This document shows, piece after piece, positions 44,731 through 53,334 of a stretch of 64,000 nt of DNA (its first letter is position 1; each line of letters opens with the position of its first letter). The stretch covers positions 1 to 64,000 of the forward strand of contig JBATKU010000672.1 of the NCBI GenBank assembly GCA_049669725.1. The letters are read 5' to 3'. Position numbers and translations under genes: made by a program. Origin of the DNA: JAFDCJ01 sp049669725. Its GTDB lineage: Bacteria; Desulfobacterota; Desulfobacteria; Desulfobacterales; JAFDCJ01. The notes beneath the pieces were generated by a model. The model was not told where the DNA came from. It saw only the letters and a list, made by a program, of their open reading frames with translations, and ran no database searches.

Positions 44731-45894
44731 ATGGAAAAAATAGTAATTATAGGTGGGGGCGGCACCGGGGCTGCGATCGCCCATGACCTTGTTCTGCGTG
44801 GGTTTGAGGTTTCGCTTTTCGAACGCGGCGAGCTTTTATCCGGAACTACCGGCCGCCATCATGGACTGCTGCACAGCGGGGCCCGCTATGCCGTTCACGA
44901 TCCGGCGGCCGCGCGCGAATGCATCCAGGAGAATAAGATCCTGCGGCATATTGCGCCCCAGGCCATCGAACAAAACGACGGACTTTTCGTTGGGTTAGAT
45001 GAGGCCGATCGGACCTTTAAATCATCGTTTCTGGAAAATTGTCGGGCGTGCGGGATTCCCACCAGAGAGCTAACCGCCAAACAGGCCCTGGCCCTGGAAC
45101 CAGAATTAAACCCATCTCTTAAAATGGCGGTTCAGGTACCGGACGCCACCATCGATGCCTGGCGGCTGCCCTTGCATTTTTACGCCACTGCCAGAGCCAA
45201 CGGTGCCCGCATCCACAATTTTTCCGATGTCATCGGCTTTTATCAAGCCAATGGCGCCGTCACAGGTATCCGGATTTTTGACCATCAAACCCATCGTGAA
45301 TTCGATGTTCAGGGGGATGTATTTATTAATGCAGCCGGTGCCTGGGCGGGAAAAATTGGTGCCCTGGCCGGGGTTCAGCTACCGATTCTACCGGGACCCG
45401 GCGTAATGGTGGCACTCAATACCCGTCTGACAAATATGGTAATTAACCGGCTCCACAAAGCCGGCGAGGGAGACATTATCGTCCCTCAGCGCCAACTCAC
45501 TATTCTTGGGACCTCAATCTGGCTGGCAGATGATCCGGATCATGTGGAATTGCCCCGGGATCATGAACACAGGTTAATTGAATTGTGCGCCAAACTGATC
45601 CCCCGGGTTAAGAAAGCAGATGTACATTCGACGTGGTATGCCATCCGGCCGCTGATTGCCCTGTCGCAGACAGGGAACCCGCTGGAGATCAGCCGCGACT
45701 TCGACTGCTTCGATCACAAAGATAGGGATAATCTGTCCGGACTTGTGTCGGTCATCGGCGGCAAGGCCACCACGTTAAGACTTATGGCGGAAAAAACCGC
45801 CGATCTCATCTGCCGCCAAACCGGCCGGGATATTGCCTGCAAAACGAAAACCAAAAAATTGCTACACTATCGGCATTTTTACAAACAAAACTAA
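44731..45894 (+). CDS. GlpA-like FAD-dependent dehydrogenase (short form)
   Basis: The protein resembles the catalytic flavoprotein GlpA of anaerobic glycerol-3-phosphate dehydrogenase. The 387 residues start with IVIIGGGGTGAAIAHDLVLR, then SGTTGRHHGLLHSGARYAV, typical of the GlpA/GlpD family, and FINAAGAWAGKI and VIGGKATTLRLMAEKTAD near the end. It stops where GlpA usually continues into a C-terminal iron-sulfur BFD-like domain of about 150 residues. No glpB or glpC is next to it; instead an SdhB-like iron-sulfur protein follows 152 bp downstream. The substrate (glycerol-3-phosphate or another 2-hydroxyacid) is uncertain. Confidence 0.82.
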   Translation: MEKIVIIGGGGTGAAIAHDLVLRGFEVSLFERGELLSGTTGRHHGLLHSGARYAVHDPAAARECIQENKILRHIAPQAIEQNDGLFVGLDEADRTFKSSFLENCRACGIPTRELTAKQALALEPELNPSLKMAVQVPDATIDAWRLPLHFYATARANGARIHNFSDVIGFYQANGAVTGIRIFDHQTHREFDVQGDVFINAAGAWAGKIGALAGVQLPILPGPGVMVALNTRLTNMVINRLHKAGEGDIIVPQRQLTILGTSIWLADDPDHVELPRDHEHRLIELCAKLIPRVKKADVHSTWYAIRPLIALSQTGNPLEISRDFDCFDHKDRDNLSGLVSVIGGKATTLRLMAEKTADLICRQTGRDIACKTKTKKLLHYRHFYKQN

Positions 45895-45898
45895 TATT

Positions 45899-46034
45899 TA
45901 ACCACGGATTGACACACCGGGAAAACAAAGAGATTAAAAGTAATACATAGAATATCAGCGAAGCGATTGATATTTTTGTTCGGCGGCCACGCCGAATAAA
46001 AGATCCGTGAAATTCCGTGTAACTCCGTGGTAAA
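45899..46034. repeat. Inverted word-repeat element M (CCACGGATT / TCCGTGG words)
   Basis: TTAACCACGGATTGACACACCGG (about 45898-45920) faces CCGTGAAATTCCGTGTAACT CCGTGG (about 46005-46030). Inside lie two exact hairpins: AATATCA/TGATATT (45951-45974) and TTCGGCG/CGCCGAA (45979-45996). It lies between the GlpA-like and SdhB-like genes. Confidence 0.7.
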
Positions 46035-46046
46035 AAATTCTCTGCC

Positions 46047-46742
46047 ATGTCAATAAAGAAAATTACATTGAAAATCTTACGCTACAAACCTGGCCACATC
46101 GATCCACCCCGGTATCAGGAATTCTCCATTGAGGCTGATCCGGAAATGAGGGTGCTGGATGCTCTGGAAGCAATCCGTCTCAAACAGGATTCCACTTTGA
46201 TGTACCGGCATTCCTGCCATCATTCTTCCTGCGGCACCTGCGCCTGTAAAATCAACGGCCGGGAGCGTCTGACCTGCACCACTAAACTCACAGAATTTAA
46301 AGGGAAGACCATCACGCTGACACCCCTGGACGGGTTTAAGCCAATTGGAGATCTGGTAGTCGATATATCACCGTTTTATAAGGACATTTCTGAAAACTGG
46401 AGTTATCTTAAAAAGTCCGAAAATTTAAAAACCGCTCAATTGCCGAAAAGCATCAAAGAATTCGAACGCTTTGAAAACTGCATCGAATGCGGAGCCTGTA
46501 TCTCAGCCTGCCCCGTAACCTCTAAAAACAAAGGCTTTGCAGGACCTGCAGTACTTGCGGCGGTGAGCAATGAAATAAGGAAATCATCGCAAAAATTGGA
46601 AAGTCTTCTCGAACTAGCAGGCCATAAACACGGTGAGCGTCTATGTGAGCGGGCGCTGAACTGCAGCCGGGTATGCCCCACGGGAGTTTACCCGGCCAGG
46701 CACATAGCGGATCTGCGAAAATTGCTGGCAAGTAAAACATGA
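46047..46742 (+). CDS. SdhB/FrdB-like iron-sulfur protein
   Basis: This is an electron-transfer subunit of the succinate dehydrogenase/fumarate reductase iron-sulfur family. The 231 residues contain an N-terminal plant-type ferredoxin fold with the [2Fe-2S] motif HSCHHSSCGTCACKING and the later C in RLTCTTK. A C-terminal domain has CIECGACISACP and CERALNCSRVCPTGVYP for [4Fe-4S] and [3Fe-4S] clusters. No SdhA or SdhC/D lies nearby. Its neighbour is a GlpA-like flavoprotein, so the pair may form a non-standard quinone-linked dehydrogenase. Confidence 0.88.
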   Translation: MSIKKITLKILRYKPGHIDPPRYQEFSIEADPEMRVLDALEAIRLKQDSTLMYRHSCHHSSCGTCACKINGRERLTCTTKLTEFKGKTITLTPLDGFKPIGDLVVDISPFYKDISENWSYLKKSENLKTAQLPKSIKEFERFENCIECGACISACPVTSKNKGFAGPAVLAAVSNEIRKSSQKLESLLELAGHKHGERLCERALNCSRVCPTGVYPARHIADLRKLLASKT

Positions 46743-46813
46743 CCCGGTTGCTACAATAGTCTCTATTTATTCCTTTGCCTGATGGCAGATCCATATTACA
46801 AAAGGGGGGAACC

Positions 46814-47056
46814 ATGGAATTAGAAATGATTCGCGCGTTTTTCGCATGGTGTTCAGTCATAAACATGGCGCTGTTGCTCTGGTGGGCAATGTGGTTGTTG
46901 TTTGCCCACGATTGGACCTATCGTCTTCACAGCAAATGGTTTAAGATGTCGGTTGAAAAGTTTGATTCCATTCACTATGCCGGTATAGCAATTTTTAAAT
47001 TGGGGGTATTTATGTTCAATCTGGTGCCTTATTTTGCTTTGCGAATAATTGGATGA
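46814..47056 (+). CDS. Small two-helix membrane protein
   Basis: ATG 46814 follows AAAGGGGGGAACC and gives 80 residues. There are two hydrophobic segments (CSVINMALLLWWAMWLLFA and AIFKLGVFMFNLVPYFALRI) linked by a short charged loop with HSKWFKMSVEKFDSIHYAG. It resembles the small DUF6868-type membrane proteins of marine bacteria, whose function is unknown. It lies 71 bp after the SdhB-like gene; a role as membrane anchor for that pair is possible but unsupported. Confidence 0.65.
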   Translation: MELEMIRAFFAWCSVINMALLLWWAMWLLFAHDWTYRLHSKWFKMSVEKFDSIHYAGIAIFKLGVFMFNLVPYFALRIIG

Positions 47057-47180
47057 ATCAGAAGAACATGCCAAAGATCACAGGGCCAAGGCGGAACAGG
47101 TGGATGGTATTTACCTGACAATGGATCAGGCGATTTATTCCATCCCGGTGGTACAAAGTGCCCTTTTCGCTTTTAAATAA
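47049..47180 (+). pseudogene. Short open frame, possibly a gene fragment
   Basis: A 43-codon frame from TTG 47049 reads GIYLTMDQAIYSIPVVQSAL before its TAA at 47178. It has amphipathic, protein-like composition but no ribosome site. It may be the 3' end of a lost gene. Weak call. Confidence 0.25.
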
Positions 47181-47198
47181 ACCTGCAGGAGAAAACAC

Positions 47199-47552
47199 AT
47201 GAATTTCCAAAACGAAACGCTTCCCCAGGAGGCCAAAAAATTTGGCTCCACGCCTACCATGACCGAAGAAACCGTGGTGCCGGGCATTTTAAAGAAGCAT
47301 CTTGCCCCAAGAGGCAGATTCGGGTACCTGGTCGTCGAAGAAGGTGCGCTTCAATTTGTCTGGGAAGATGATGCAGATAATGCTTTGGATGCAGATCCTG
47401 AACATCCGATCGTCATATTTCCCGAACGCTTTCACCATGTAACCATAACTGGAAAGGTGCGATTTCGAGTCGAATTCTATGACGTTGGTGGTATCGATAT
47501 CGATGCCGGTTTACAGCAAAAAGGCGACCGCCCGGGGCAAGATTTTATTTGA
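47199..47552 (+). CDS. DUF1971 (TehB/YeaR-type cupin) protein
   Basis: The 117-residue protein has the small beta-barrel pattern of DUF1971: TEETVVPGILKKHLAPRGRF, GYLVVEEGALQFVWED, then HPIVIFPERFHHVTITGKVR FRVEFYD. Family members are linked to tellurite resistance or nitrate/nitrite response (YeaR), but the biochemical role is open. ATG 47199 follows CAGGAG. It stands alone. Confidence 0.8.
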   Translation: MNFQNETLPQEAKKFGSTPTMTEETVVPGILKKHLAPRGRFGYLVVEEGALQFVWEDDADNALDADPEHPIVIFPERFHHVTITGKVRFRVEFYDVGGIDIDAGLQQKGDRPGQDFI

Positions 47553-47645
47553 TGCTTACCCGACAATAACGACTTGAGTATTGGACACAACGTCTGGATT
47601 TGAAACCAATTTCATTAATATTAATGATCGGTAACAGGAGCCGGT

Positions 47646-49613
47646 ATGGATTCTCAGCCACAAAACGAATCCGGGCTAGAAATTCCCAATCAGCGGATGC
47701 TCGAATTTTTGCGCTCGGTACCCCCCTTTGACACCCTGGGTTCCAGCGAACTGGTGCACGTAATATCGCGGATGGAGATGGCCTTTTTCCCCCGGGGAGA
47801 GCGTATTCAGACCAAAGGAAATAACCCTTTTCAGCATCTGTACATCATTCAGAAGGGCTTCGCCAGAATATCCCTGATCGATGATGAGGGTGAGGATCTG
47901 CTCGTCGATGTGCGCGGAGAGGGAGACTATTTCGGCGCCACCAGCATTCTGCAGGATAAACCGGCCATGTTTGACATTTCTGCCCGCCAGGATCTCATCT
48001 GCCTGATGCTTCCGGCCGAAGAAGTCCGGCAGTTGGTAAACAGCTACCCGGTATTTGGGCGCTACTTCAGTTTTTCGCTGGCCAGGACCATCAAAGCGGT
48101 ACGTCAGACGGCAGATTTCCAGCGACCGCAACCGATCGGGCAAAAAGCCATCAGCATGGAGGTGTTTCTTACCGGTAAACGGGTTGCCGACATAATGAAT
48201 AAAAATTTGCTGACCTGCGCACCTAATGAATCCGTTCAGGCAGCCGCCAGGCTGATGGTTCAACGCCGGGTGAGCTCGATTGTGGTCACCGGCAACGGCC
48301 TCTACCCACTAGGCATCCTGACAGACAACGATTTGCGTACCAAAGTGCTGGCGGCCGGCCTCAGCCCGGAGGCAGCGGTTGCCCGCATCATGAGCCAGCC
48401 GGTGCAGACCATTGCTCAGGACGCTTATGCCTTTGATGCCCTGTTGTCCATGAGCCATCATGGTGTCAGACTTCTGGTGGTGGTTGAAAACGACCGCATG
48501 ATCGGCATTATCAGCGAGCATGATTTGCAGATGGAGACCGGCAGCTCTCCGATCCAGGTTATCGGAGAAATTAAGCGCACCGCCTCGCTGGAGACACTTA
48601 TCGGCATGCGGTACAAAATCGACAGCGTTCTTGAAATGATGCTGCGCCAGGGGGGCCCGGTCAAACAGCTGGTCGCTCTGGTTACCGAGCTCAACGACCG
48701 CCTGACTTTTCGGGTTCTCCAACTCGTCGAAAAAGAGATGGAAAGCGAGGGACTTGGAAAACCGCCGGCACCATACGGCTGGCTGGCCTTCGGCAGCGAA
48801 GGCCGCATGGAACAGACCCTGCATACCGACCAGGACAACGCTCTCTTTTTTGCCAGCACTGCGGAAACTGATGAAGCCGATTGCCTAAAATGGTTTTTGA
48901 ATTTTTCGGAGCGGGTGGTGGGATACCTGGAGCGTTCCGGCATTCCAAGGTGTTTAGGAGGCGTCATGGCCTCCAATCCGAAGTGGTGCCAGCCGGAAGA
49001 AAAGTGGCAGGCAACGTTTCTGGAGTGGATCATGGAACCCAATCCGGAAACATTGCTGATGGCATCTATTTTTTTTGATTTTCGGCCGATATATGCCGGC
49101 ACCCAATTCCCATATATTTTGCATGACCACCTGCTCAGGGTAATCCGAAAAAGAAAGCTTTTTATCCGCTTTATGGCCAAAGTGGCCCTCACCAATCGGC
49201 CGCCGCTCAGCTTGCTCAAGCGGTTTGTGGTTGAAAAATCCGGCGAGAACAAGAATAAGTTCGACCTGAAATTGCGGGGACTGAACCCGGTGGTGGACGC
49301 CGCCCGCGTGCTCAGTCTGGATCTGGGGATTAAAGCCCAGAACACCCTTGACCGTCTGGCGGAAATCCAGAAACGGGGCGTCATCGACAGCCAATTTTAT
49401 GCTGATATACGCGAAGCTTATGAATTTGTTGTATATCTCCAAATCAGCCGACACCTTGACGCCCTCGCCAAGGGAGAAGAGCCGGATAATTTTCTGGATC
49501 CCGCAAGCCTGAACGGATTGCAACGCAAGATGTTGAAGGAAACCTTTTCGATTGTCCGTCAGTTGCAGGATATTATTGAATTTCGCTATCAGACCAAATT
49601 GGTGGAGGTCTGA
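47646..49613 (+). CDS. cNMP-binding/CBS/DUF294 putative nucleotidyltransferase
   Basis: This multi-domain signalling protein has 655 residues. An N-terminal cyclic-nucleotide-binding domain (about 20-140) contains GEDLLVDVRGEGDYFGATSI. A CBS pair (about 180-300) follows, with VADIMNKNLLTCAPNESVQA and RIMSQPVQTIAQDAYAF. A DUF294 nucleotidyltransferase-like domain has the GSEGRMEQTLHTDQDNALFF motif (GS...D-x-D). The DUF294 C-terminal domain completes it. It is coupled to the following DnaQ-type exonuclease by a TGATG overlap (ATG 49613), a conserved pairing. The reaction is unknown. Confidence 0.92.
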   Translation: MDSQPQNESGLEIPNQRMLEFLRSVPPFDTLGSSELVHVISRMEMAFFPRGERIQTKGNNPFQHLYIIQKGFARISLIDDEGEDLLVDVRGEGDYFGATSILQDKPAMFDISARQDLICLMLPAEEVRQLVNSYPVFGRYFSFSLARTIKAVRQTADFQRPQPIGQKAISMEVFLTGKRVADIMNKNLLTCAPNESVQAAARLMVQRRVSSIVVTGNGLYPLGILTDNDLRTKVLAAGLSPEAAVARIMSQPVQTIAQDAYAFDALLSMSHHGVRLLVVVENDRMIGIISEHDLQMETGSSPIQVIGEIKRTASLETLIGMRYKIDSVLEMMLRQGGPVKQLVALVTELNDRLTFRVLQLVEKEMESEGLGKPPAPYGWLAFGSEGRMEQTLHTDQDNALFFASTAETDEADCLKWFLNFSERVVGYLERSGIPRCLGGVMASNPKWCQPEEKWQATFLEWIMEPNPETLLMASIFFDFRPIYAGTQFPYILHDHLLRVIRKRKLFIRFMAKVALTNRPPLSLLKRFVVEKSGENKNKFDLKLRGLNPVVDAARVLSLDLGIKAQNTLDRLAEIQKRGVIDSQFYADIREAYEFVVYLQISRHLDALAKGEEPDNFLDPASLNGLQRKMLKETFSIVRQLQDIIEFRYQTKLVEV

Positions 49614-50338
49614 TGGCCGGTCTATTGTTCGCCCGTCTGCGTAATCGTCTGGTCCGAACCCGTCTGCGGGGAAGAAATCTTCATCCTCTCGCGCAGACAA
49701 ACCTGAGGGCCCTGGATCAAATTTCGCGCAATCAAAACGCCAAAAGCCTGCGCTACGTGGTCTTGGACCTGGAAACCACCGGTCTGAGCCTTACCCGAGA
49801 CCGGGTGGTCAGTCTGGCCGCATACCGGATCGTTGACGGCCGAATACTCCTTGGCGACGTGTTCCATTCACTGGTAAGTCCGGGGCGGGACATACCCTCG
49901 TCCGCCGTTAAAATACACGGCATTATGCCGTCTATGGTGGCAGGTGCGCCGTTATTTACAAATGTATTTGAACAATTTCTCCAGTTTGTGGGGACGGATA
50001 TTCTGGTTGGCTATCATGTTCGGTTTGATTTGAACTTTCTAAATATCTACATGCGACAGAATCACGGTTTTCCCATTCAGAATCTGGTTCTCGATGCCTA
50101 TCCCATTTGTCGCAAAGTTTGCTTTCCGAGGCATCTGCGATCCTATGCGAAACGGATCGGGTCCAATCAGGACCTGGATGCGGTGGCCCGGCACTTCGGT
50201 ATCGAAATTCAAAAACGGCACACGGCCATCGGAGATGCGCTGGCAACCGCAATGATTTTTCAACGGATCCTTGTGGAAATGGAAAAAGCGGGGACGGGGC
50301 GATTGAGAAACCTTCTGGCCGTCAGCCGGAGGGTGTAA
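49613..50338 (+). CDS. DnaQ-like 3'-5' exonuclease
   Basis: This is a DEDDh exonuclease related to the DNA polymerase III epsilon subunit. The 241-residue protein has YVVLDLETTGLSLTRDRVVS (DxE), LVGYHVRFDLNFLN (second Asp region) and HTAIGDALATAMIF (His and last Asp). An N-terminal extension of about 45 basic residues precedes the domain. It overlaps the upstream CBS/DUF294 gene and is probably a signalling-associated nuclease rather than the replicative proofreader. Confidence 0.9.
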   Translation: MAGLLFARLRNRLVRTRLRGRNLHPLAQTNLRALDQISRNQNAKSLRYVVLDLETTGLSLTRDRVVSLAAYRIVDGRILLGDVFHSLVSPGRDIPSSAVKIHGIMPSMVAGAPLFTNVFEQFLQFVGTDILVGYHVRFDLNFLNIYMRQNHGFPIQNLVLDAYPICRKVCFPRHLRSYAKRIGSNQDLDAVARHFGIEIQKRHTAIGDALATAMIFQRILVEMEKAGTGRLRNLLAVSRRV

Positions 50339-50559
50339 TTTCGTGGATAGATAGCCCGGATAGATAATTATTCAGAACGATGGTCATGTTCTGCAAATAT
50401 TTTAAGCGGTTGTCGAAATTGAAAAGGAAGATGATAGTGTCGATATTATCAGCAAAGGCATCCATGAACGCTTCATCATTAATGCTAAAAAATTCAACCA
50501 CAAAGTAAAACAAAAGGCCGGACGAAAAAATGATATCATTTGAAATTAAGGAGGTATCA

Positions 50560-51417
50560 ATGTCAGAGAAAAGAGAAACCGCACTGGTAACCGGGGCAAG
50601 CAGTGGCATCGGTCGCGAAACCGCCCTCAAACTGGCTGAGAAGGGTTTTGCAGTCATCGCGGCTGCCCGGCGTAAGGAGCGTCTCGTCGAATTGGCCGGT
50701 CAGGCACAGGGAATCACTCCTGTACAGGTTGACCTTTCACAGCCCGAAGACACTGAAAAGTTTTGCGACTACCTTGCACAATTGCCAACACCTGTTTCAG
50801 TACTCGTAAACAATGCCGGCTACAGTGTTCGGGGTGCCCTGGAAGATGTCTCCATTGAGGCCGTCAAACGCCTATTCGAAGTCAACCTGTTTGCACTCAT
50901 CCGCATCACCCAGGCCTGCCTGCCGGCTATGCGCAGCCAGAGAAAGGGGATCATTGTCAATTTGAGTTCCATTGTCGGTAAATTTACCTTCCCCGGCAGT
51001 GGTGTCTATGCATCTTCAAAGCATGCCCTCGAAGCCATTACGGATGCAATGCGGTTAGAATTGGAGCCTATGGGAATAAAGGTGGTGACCATTCGCCCCG
51101 GCCCCATTGCGACGGAATTCAATGACGTTGCCACCCAGATGACCGGCGACCTTATGGAGAGGACCGATCCGGATTATAAGCGGATTTACCAGACAGCCGG
51201 CGAGCATACGGGTAAATTGTTTGCCGATCTGCACATTCCCGGTCCTGAGCTTATCGCCAATTTGATCTTGGAAGCCATTCTCTCAGAGACGCCTAAAATA
51301 GTTTATTCCGCAGGCCCCATTAACGATGAGTTTCTCGGAAACCGCGCCGATTTGGATGACGAAGGCTTTCATCACTTCATGCTGGAAAAATTCGGTCTTA
51401 AGGATTTAATTGTTTAA
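50560..51417 (+). CDS. SDR-family oxidoreductase
   Basis: This is a classical short-chain dehydrogenase of 285 residues from ATG 50560 (AAGGAGGT 5 bp upstream; the frame to 50530 lacks a site). Motifs are TALVTGASSGIGRETALKLA, VLVNNAGYSVRGALED, IVNLSSIVGKFTFPGSGVYA with SSK following (catalytic YASSK), and RPGPIATEF. All catalytic residues are present, unlike the SDR at 9552-10367. The substrate is unknown. Repeat element N begins at its stop codon. Confidence 0.92.
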   Translation: MSEKRETALVTGASSGIGRETALKLAEKGFAVIAAARRKERLVELAGQAQGITPVQVDLSQPEDTEKFCDYLAQLPTPVSVLVNNAGYSVRGALEDVSIEAVKRLFEVNLFALIRITQACLPAMRSQRKGIIVNLSSIVGKFTFPGSGVYASSKHALEAITDAMRLELEPMGIKVVTIRPGPIATEFNDVATQMTGDLMERTDPDYKRIYQTAGEHTGKLFADLHIPGPELIANLILEAILSETPKIVYSAGPINDEFLGNRADLDDEGFHHFMLEKFGLKDLIV

Positions 51418-51570
51418 GTGTTCAGGTGTCAGGTGTCAGTAAACAGAGGTCAGATCGGGTGATTTACCTTCCAGTTTTTTATCATCTGTCTTCTGGCGTC
51501 TGATATCGACACTGCTGAGCTCGTCGCAGGCTGTCCTCTGACACCTGAAACCTGACACCTGACACCTAAA
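51417..51570. repeat. Inverted word-repeat element N (CAGGTGTCAGGTGTC words)
   Basis: GTTCAGGTGTCAGGTGTCAG (51419-51438) faces GACACCTGAAACCTGACACC and TGACACC (51540-51567). The words match element E at 11.3 kb. The spacer is about 85 bp without a gene. Confidence 0.8.
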
Positions 51571-51649
51571 ATAGATGAATCAACAATGCTAAAATCTATC
51601 CGTTTTTTGTAGTCTATCTGTGAGAAACAATACTAGAAAAGAATCAGTC

Positions 51650-52108
51650 ATGCTCACCATAAAGCCAGTCGATCCGGCTCAGATTGAGGTAATGGACCTC
51701 ATTGAACAATTGGACGAATACCAGTCTTCCCTGTATCCGCCGGAAAGTAATCATCTGGATTCGATCGAGGAGTTATCCAAATCAAATGCTCTTTTCCTGG
51801 CAGCCTATCTGGACGCTGAAATTTGCGGAATCGGTTCGGTAAAAATAATGGGAGAATATGGTGAGCTAAAGCGTGTTTACGTCACTTCAAACCAGAGAGG
51901 CAAAGGAATCGCCAAAGCCATAGTGAAAGATTTGGAAAGCCGTCTTATCAAACAGGCAGTAACTTATGCGCGTCTTGAAACCGGTATACATCAAAAGGAA
52001 GCCGTCAAATTGTATGAAAAGCTGGGGTATTACAGAATCGATTCATTTGGAGGATACAAAGCGGATCCTTTGAGTGTTTTTATGGAAAAAAAACTGTTGC
52101 GATCCTAG
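51650..52108 (+). CDS. GNAT-family N-acetyltransferase
   Basis: The 152-residue protein has the GNAT acetyl-CoA motif KRVYVTSNQRGKGIAKAIVK and the following ARLETGIHQKEAVKLYEKLG block, which resembles small amino-acid or peptide N-acetyltransferases. The best start is ATG 51650; a GTG at 51620 is in frame. Neither has a strong ribosome site. The substrate is unknown. Confidence 0.85.
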   Translation: MLTIKPVDPAQIEVMDLIEQLDEYQSSLYPPESNHLDSIEELSKSNALFLAAYLDAEICGIGSVKIMGEYGELKRVYVTSNQRGKGIAKAIVKDLESRLIKQAVTYARLETGIHQKEAVKLYEKLGYYRIDSFGGYKADPLSVFMEKKLLRS

Positions 52109-52134
52109 TAGCGATCTCAAAAAGGAGGGGGCAG

Positions 52135-52845
52135 TTGCCGGATTCCAGTCGTTTATTTCCTGCCTGGCTGATTTTATCCATCCAGCAGCAAAAAATTATT
52201 CTCTTTGGTGCGGCTGACCTCCGAAAATTTAGCACGCCAAAGGATTCCGGCGGGCAAGGATTTCCATTCGCCTTATCTTATGCCATTCTCATGACCCCCG
52301 CAATCATGGCCGGGATCCAAAACGGCCCCAACCAGGCCTATGCCGATGAATACGCGCGAGTAAATAATTTGATTAATGCGGCGGCAGCCGGATTAACAGC
52401 CGAAATCAAAAATAGAGGTTACCGGGCACAACCGCTGGCGGCCTCAGAACGATCAGATCCGGTCAACGTAAAAGGAGATTTTCCCCATAAAACCGCTGCC
52501 ACCAGGGCCGGTCTGGGTTGGATCGGCCGCCATTGCCAGCTAATCACCCGCAAATTCGGCTCCTGGGTTCGTCTGGGAACCGTATTTACGGACATGGCGC
52601 TTTCCTGCGGGACGCCCGTGGAGCGCAGCTATTGCGGCACCTGCATGCGTTGTGTCGAGGCCTGCCCGGCCGGTGCACTGAAGGGCAGCGCCTGGGTGGC
52701 CGGAATGCCGCGGGAAGAAATCCTGGATGTTGAAGCCTGCGACCGTTGGAAAAAAGAAAACTACTACCGGTACCACAACGGGCACAACTGCGGGATCTGC
52801 TCGGCGGTGTGTACCTACAGTCTAAAGAGGCTAAACATAGAATAA
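52135..52845 (+). CDS. QueG-like double [4Fe-4S] protein
   Basis: The 236-residue protein resembles epoxyqueuosine reductase: AATRAGLGWIGRHCQLITRK, RLGTVFTDMALSCG, then YCGTCMRCVEACPAGALKG and CGICSAVCTYS, which give two [4Fe-4S] clusters. It is shorter than QueG (usually 300-390 residues) and lacks a C-terminal HEAT extension, so it may act on another substrate. The start is TTG 52135, with a strong AAGGAGGGGG site. The next gene starts 20 bp after its stop. Confidence 0.78.
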   Translation: MPDSSRLFPAWLILSIQQQKIILFGAADLRKFSTPKDSGGQGFPFALSYAILMTPAIMAGIQNGPNQAYADEYARVNNLINAAAAGLTAEIKNRGYRAQPLAASERSDPVNVKGDFPHKTAATRAGLGWIGRHCQLITRKFGSWVRLGTVFTDMALSCGTPVERSYCGTCMRCVEACPAGALKGSAWVAGMPREEILDVEACDRWKKENYYRYHNGHNCGICSAVCTYSLKRLNIE

Positions 52846-52865
52846 TTCATAAGGAGGACATCATA

Positions 52866-53303
52866 TTGGGTAGCTCGGCACTCTTAATTATTGTGGCTGT
52901 TATCGGCGGCATCACGGTAGCTTTGCAGGCCCAGATGATGGGTCTGCTGGACAAAGCCATCGGCACCCTGGAGGGTGTGTTCATTACCTACGCCGGTGGC
53001 GGCCTGTTGATTACCCTGGTATTGATTCTAATGCGAGGCGGAAACCTGGGAGCCTGGCAGAGTGTGCCCTGGTATGCGTACTCTTCAGGTGCTTTAGGGC
53101 TGATCATAGTGGGTGCCATCGGTTACAGTGCACCCCGCCTGGGCCTGGTTGCCACCTTTACCATCATAGTGTCTTCCCAGTTTGTTGTTGCAGCCCTGAT
53201 AGATCATTTCGGTGTTTTGGGTGCCACAACCCGGCCCATAGACCTCTCCCGAATGCTCGGCATGGCGCTTTTACTTGCAGGTATCTGGCTGACGGTGCGC
53301 TGA
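52866..53303 (+). CDS. YdcZ/DUF606-like DMT membrane protein
   Basis: The 145-residue hydrophobic protein has about five membrane segments: LIIVAVIGGITVALQAQMMG, GVFITYAGGGLLITLVLIL, ALGLIIVGAIGYSAPRLGLV, FTIIVSSQFVVAALIDHFGV and the final MLGMALLLAGIWLTVR. The order and motifs fit the YdcZ branch of the drug/metabolite exporters, which act as paired 5-helix units. TTG 52866 is chosen because AAGGAGGA precedes it; upstream in-frame ATG 52746 lies inside the previous gene. Confidence 0.8.
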   Translation: MGSSALLIIVAVIGGITVALQAQMMGLLDKAIGTLEGVFITYAGGGLLITLVLILMRGGNLGAWQSVPWYAYSSGALGLIIVGAIGYSAPRLGLVATFTIIVSSQFVVAALIDHFGVLGATTRPIDLSRMLGMALLLAGIWLTVR

Positions 53304-53334
53304 GCATCTATGCAAATCAAAGGAATCCTTAAAA

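Noticed and set aside
50322..50657. 111-residue minus-strand frame overlapping the SDR start
   Set aside because: Half of it is antisense to the SDR, and the rest has no start signal.
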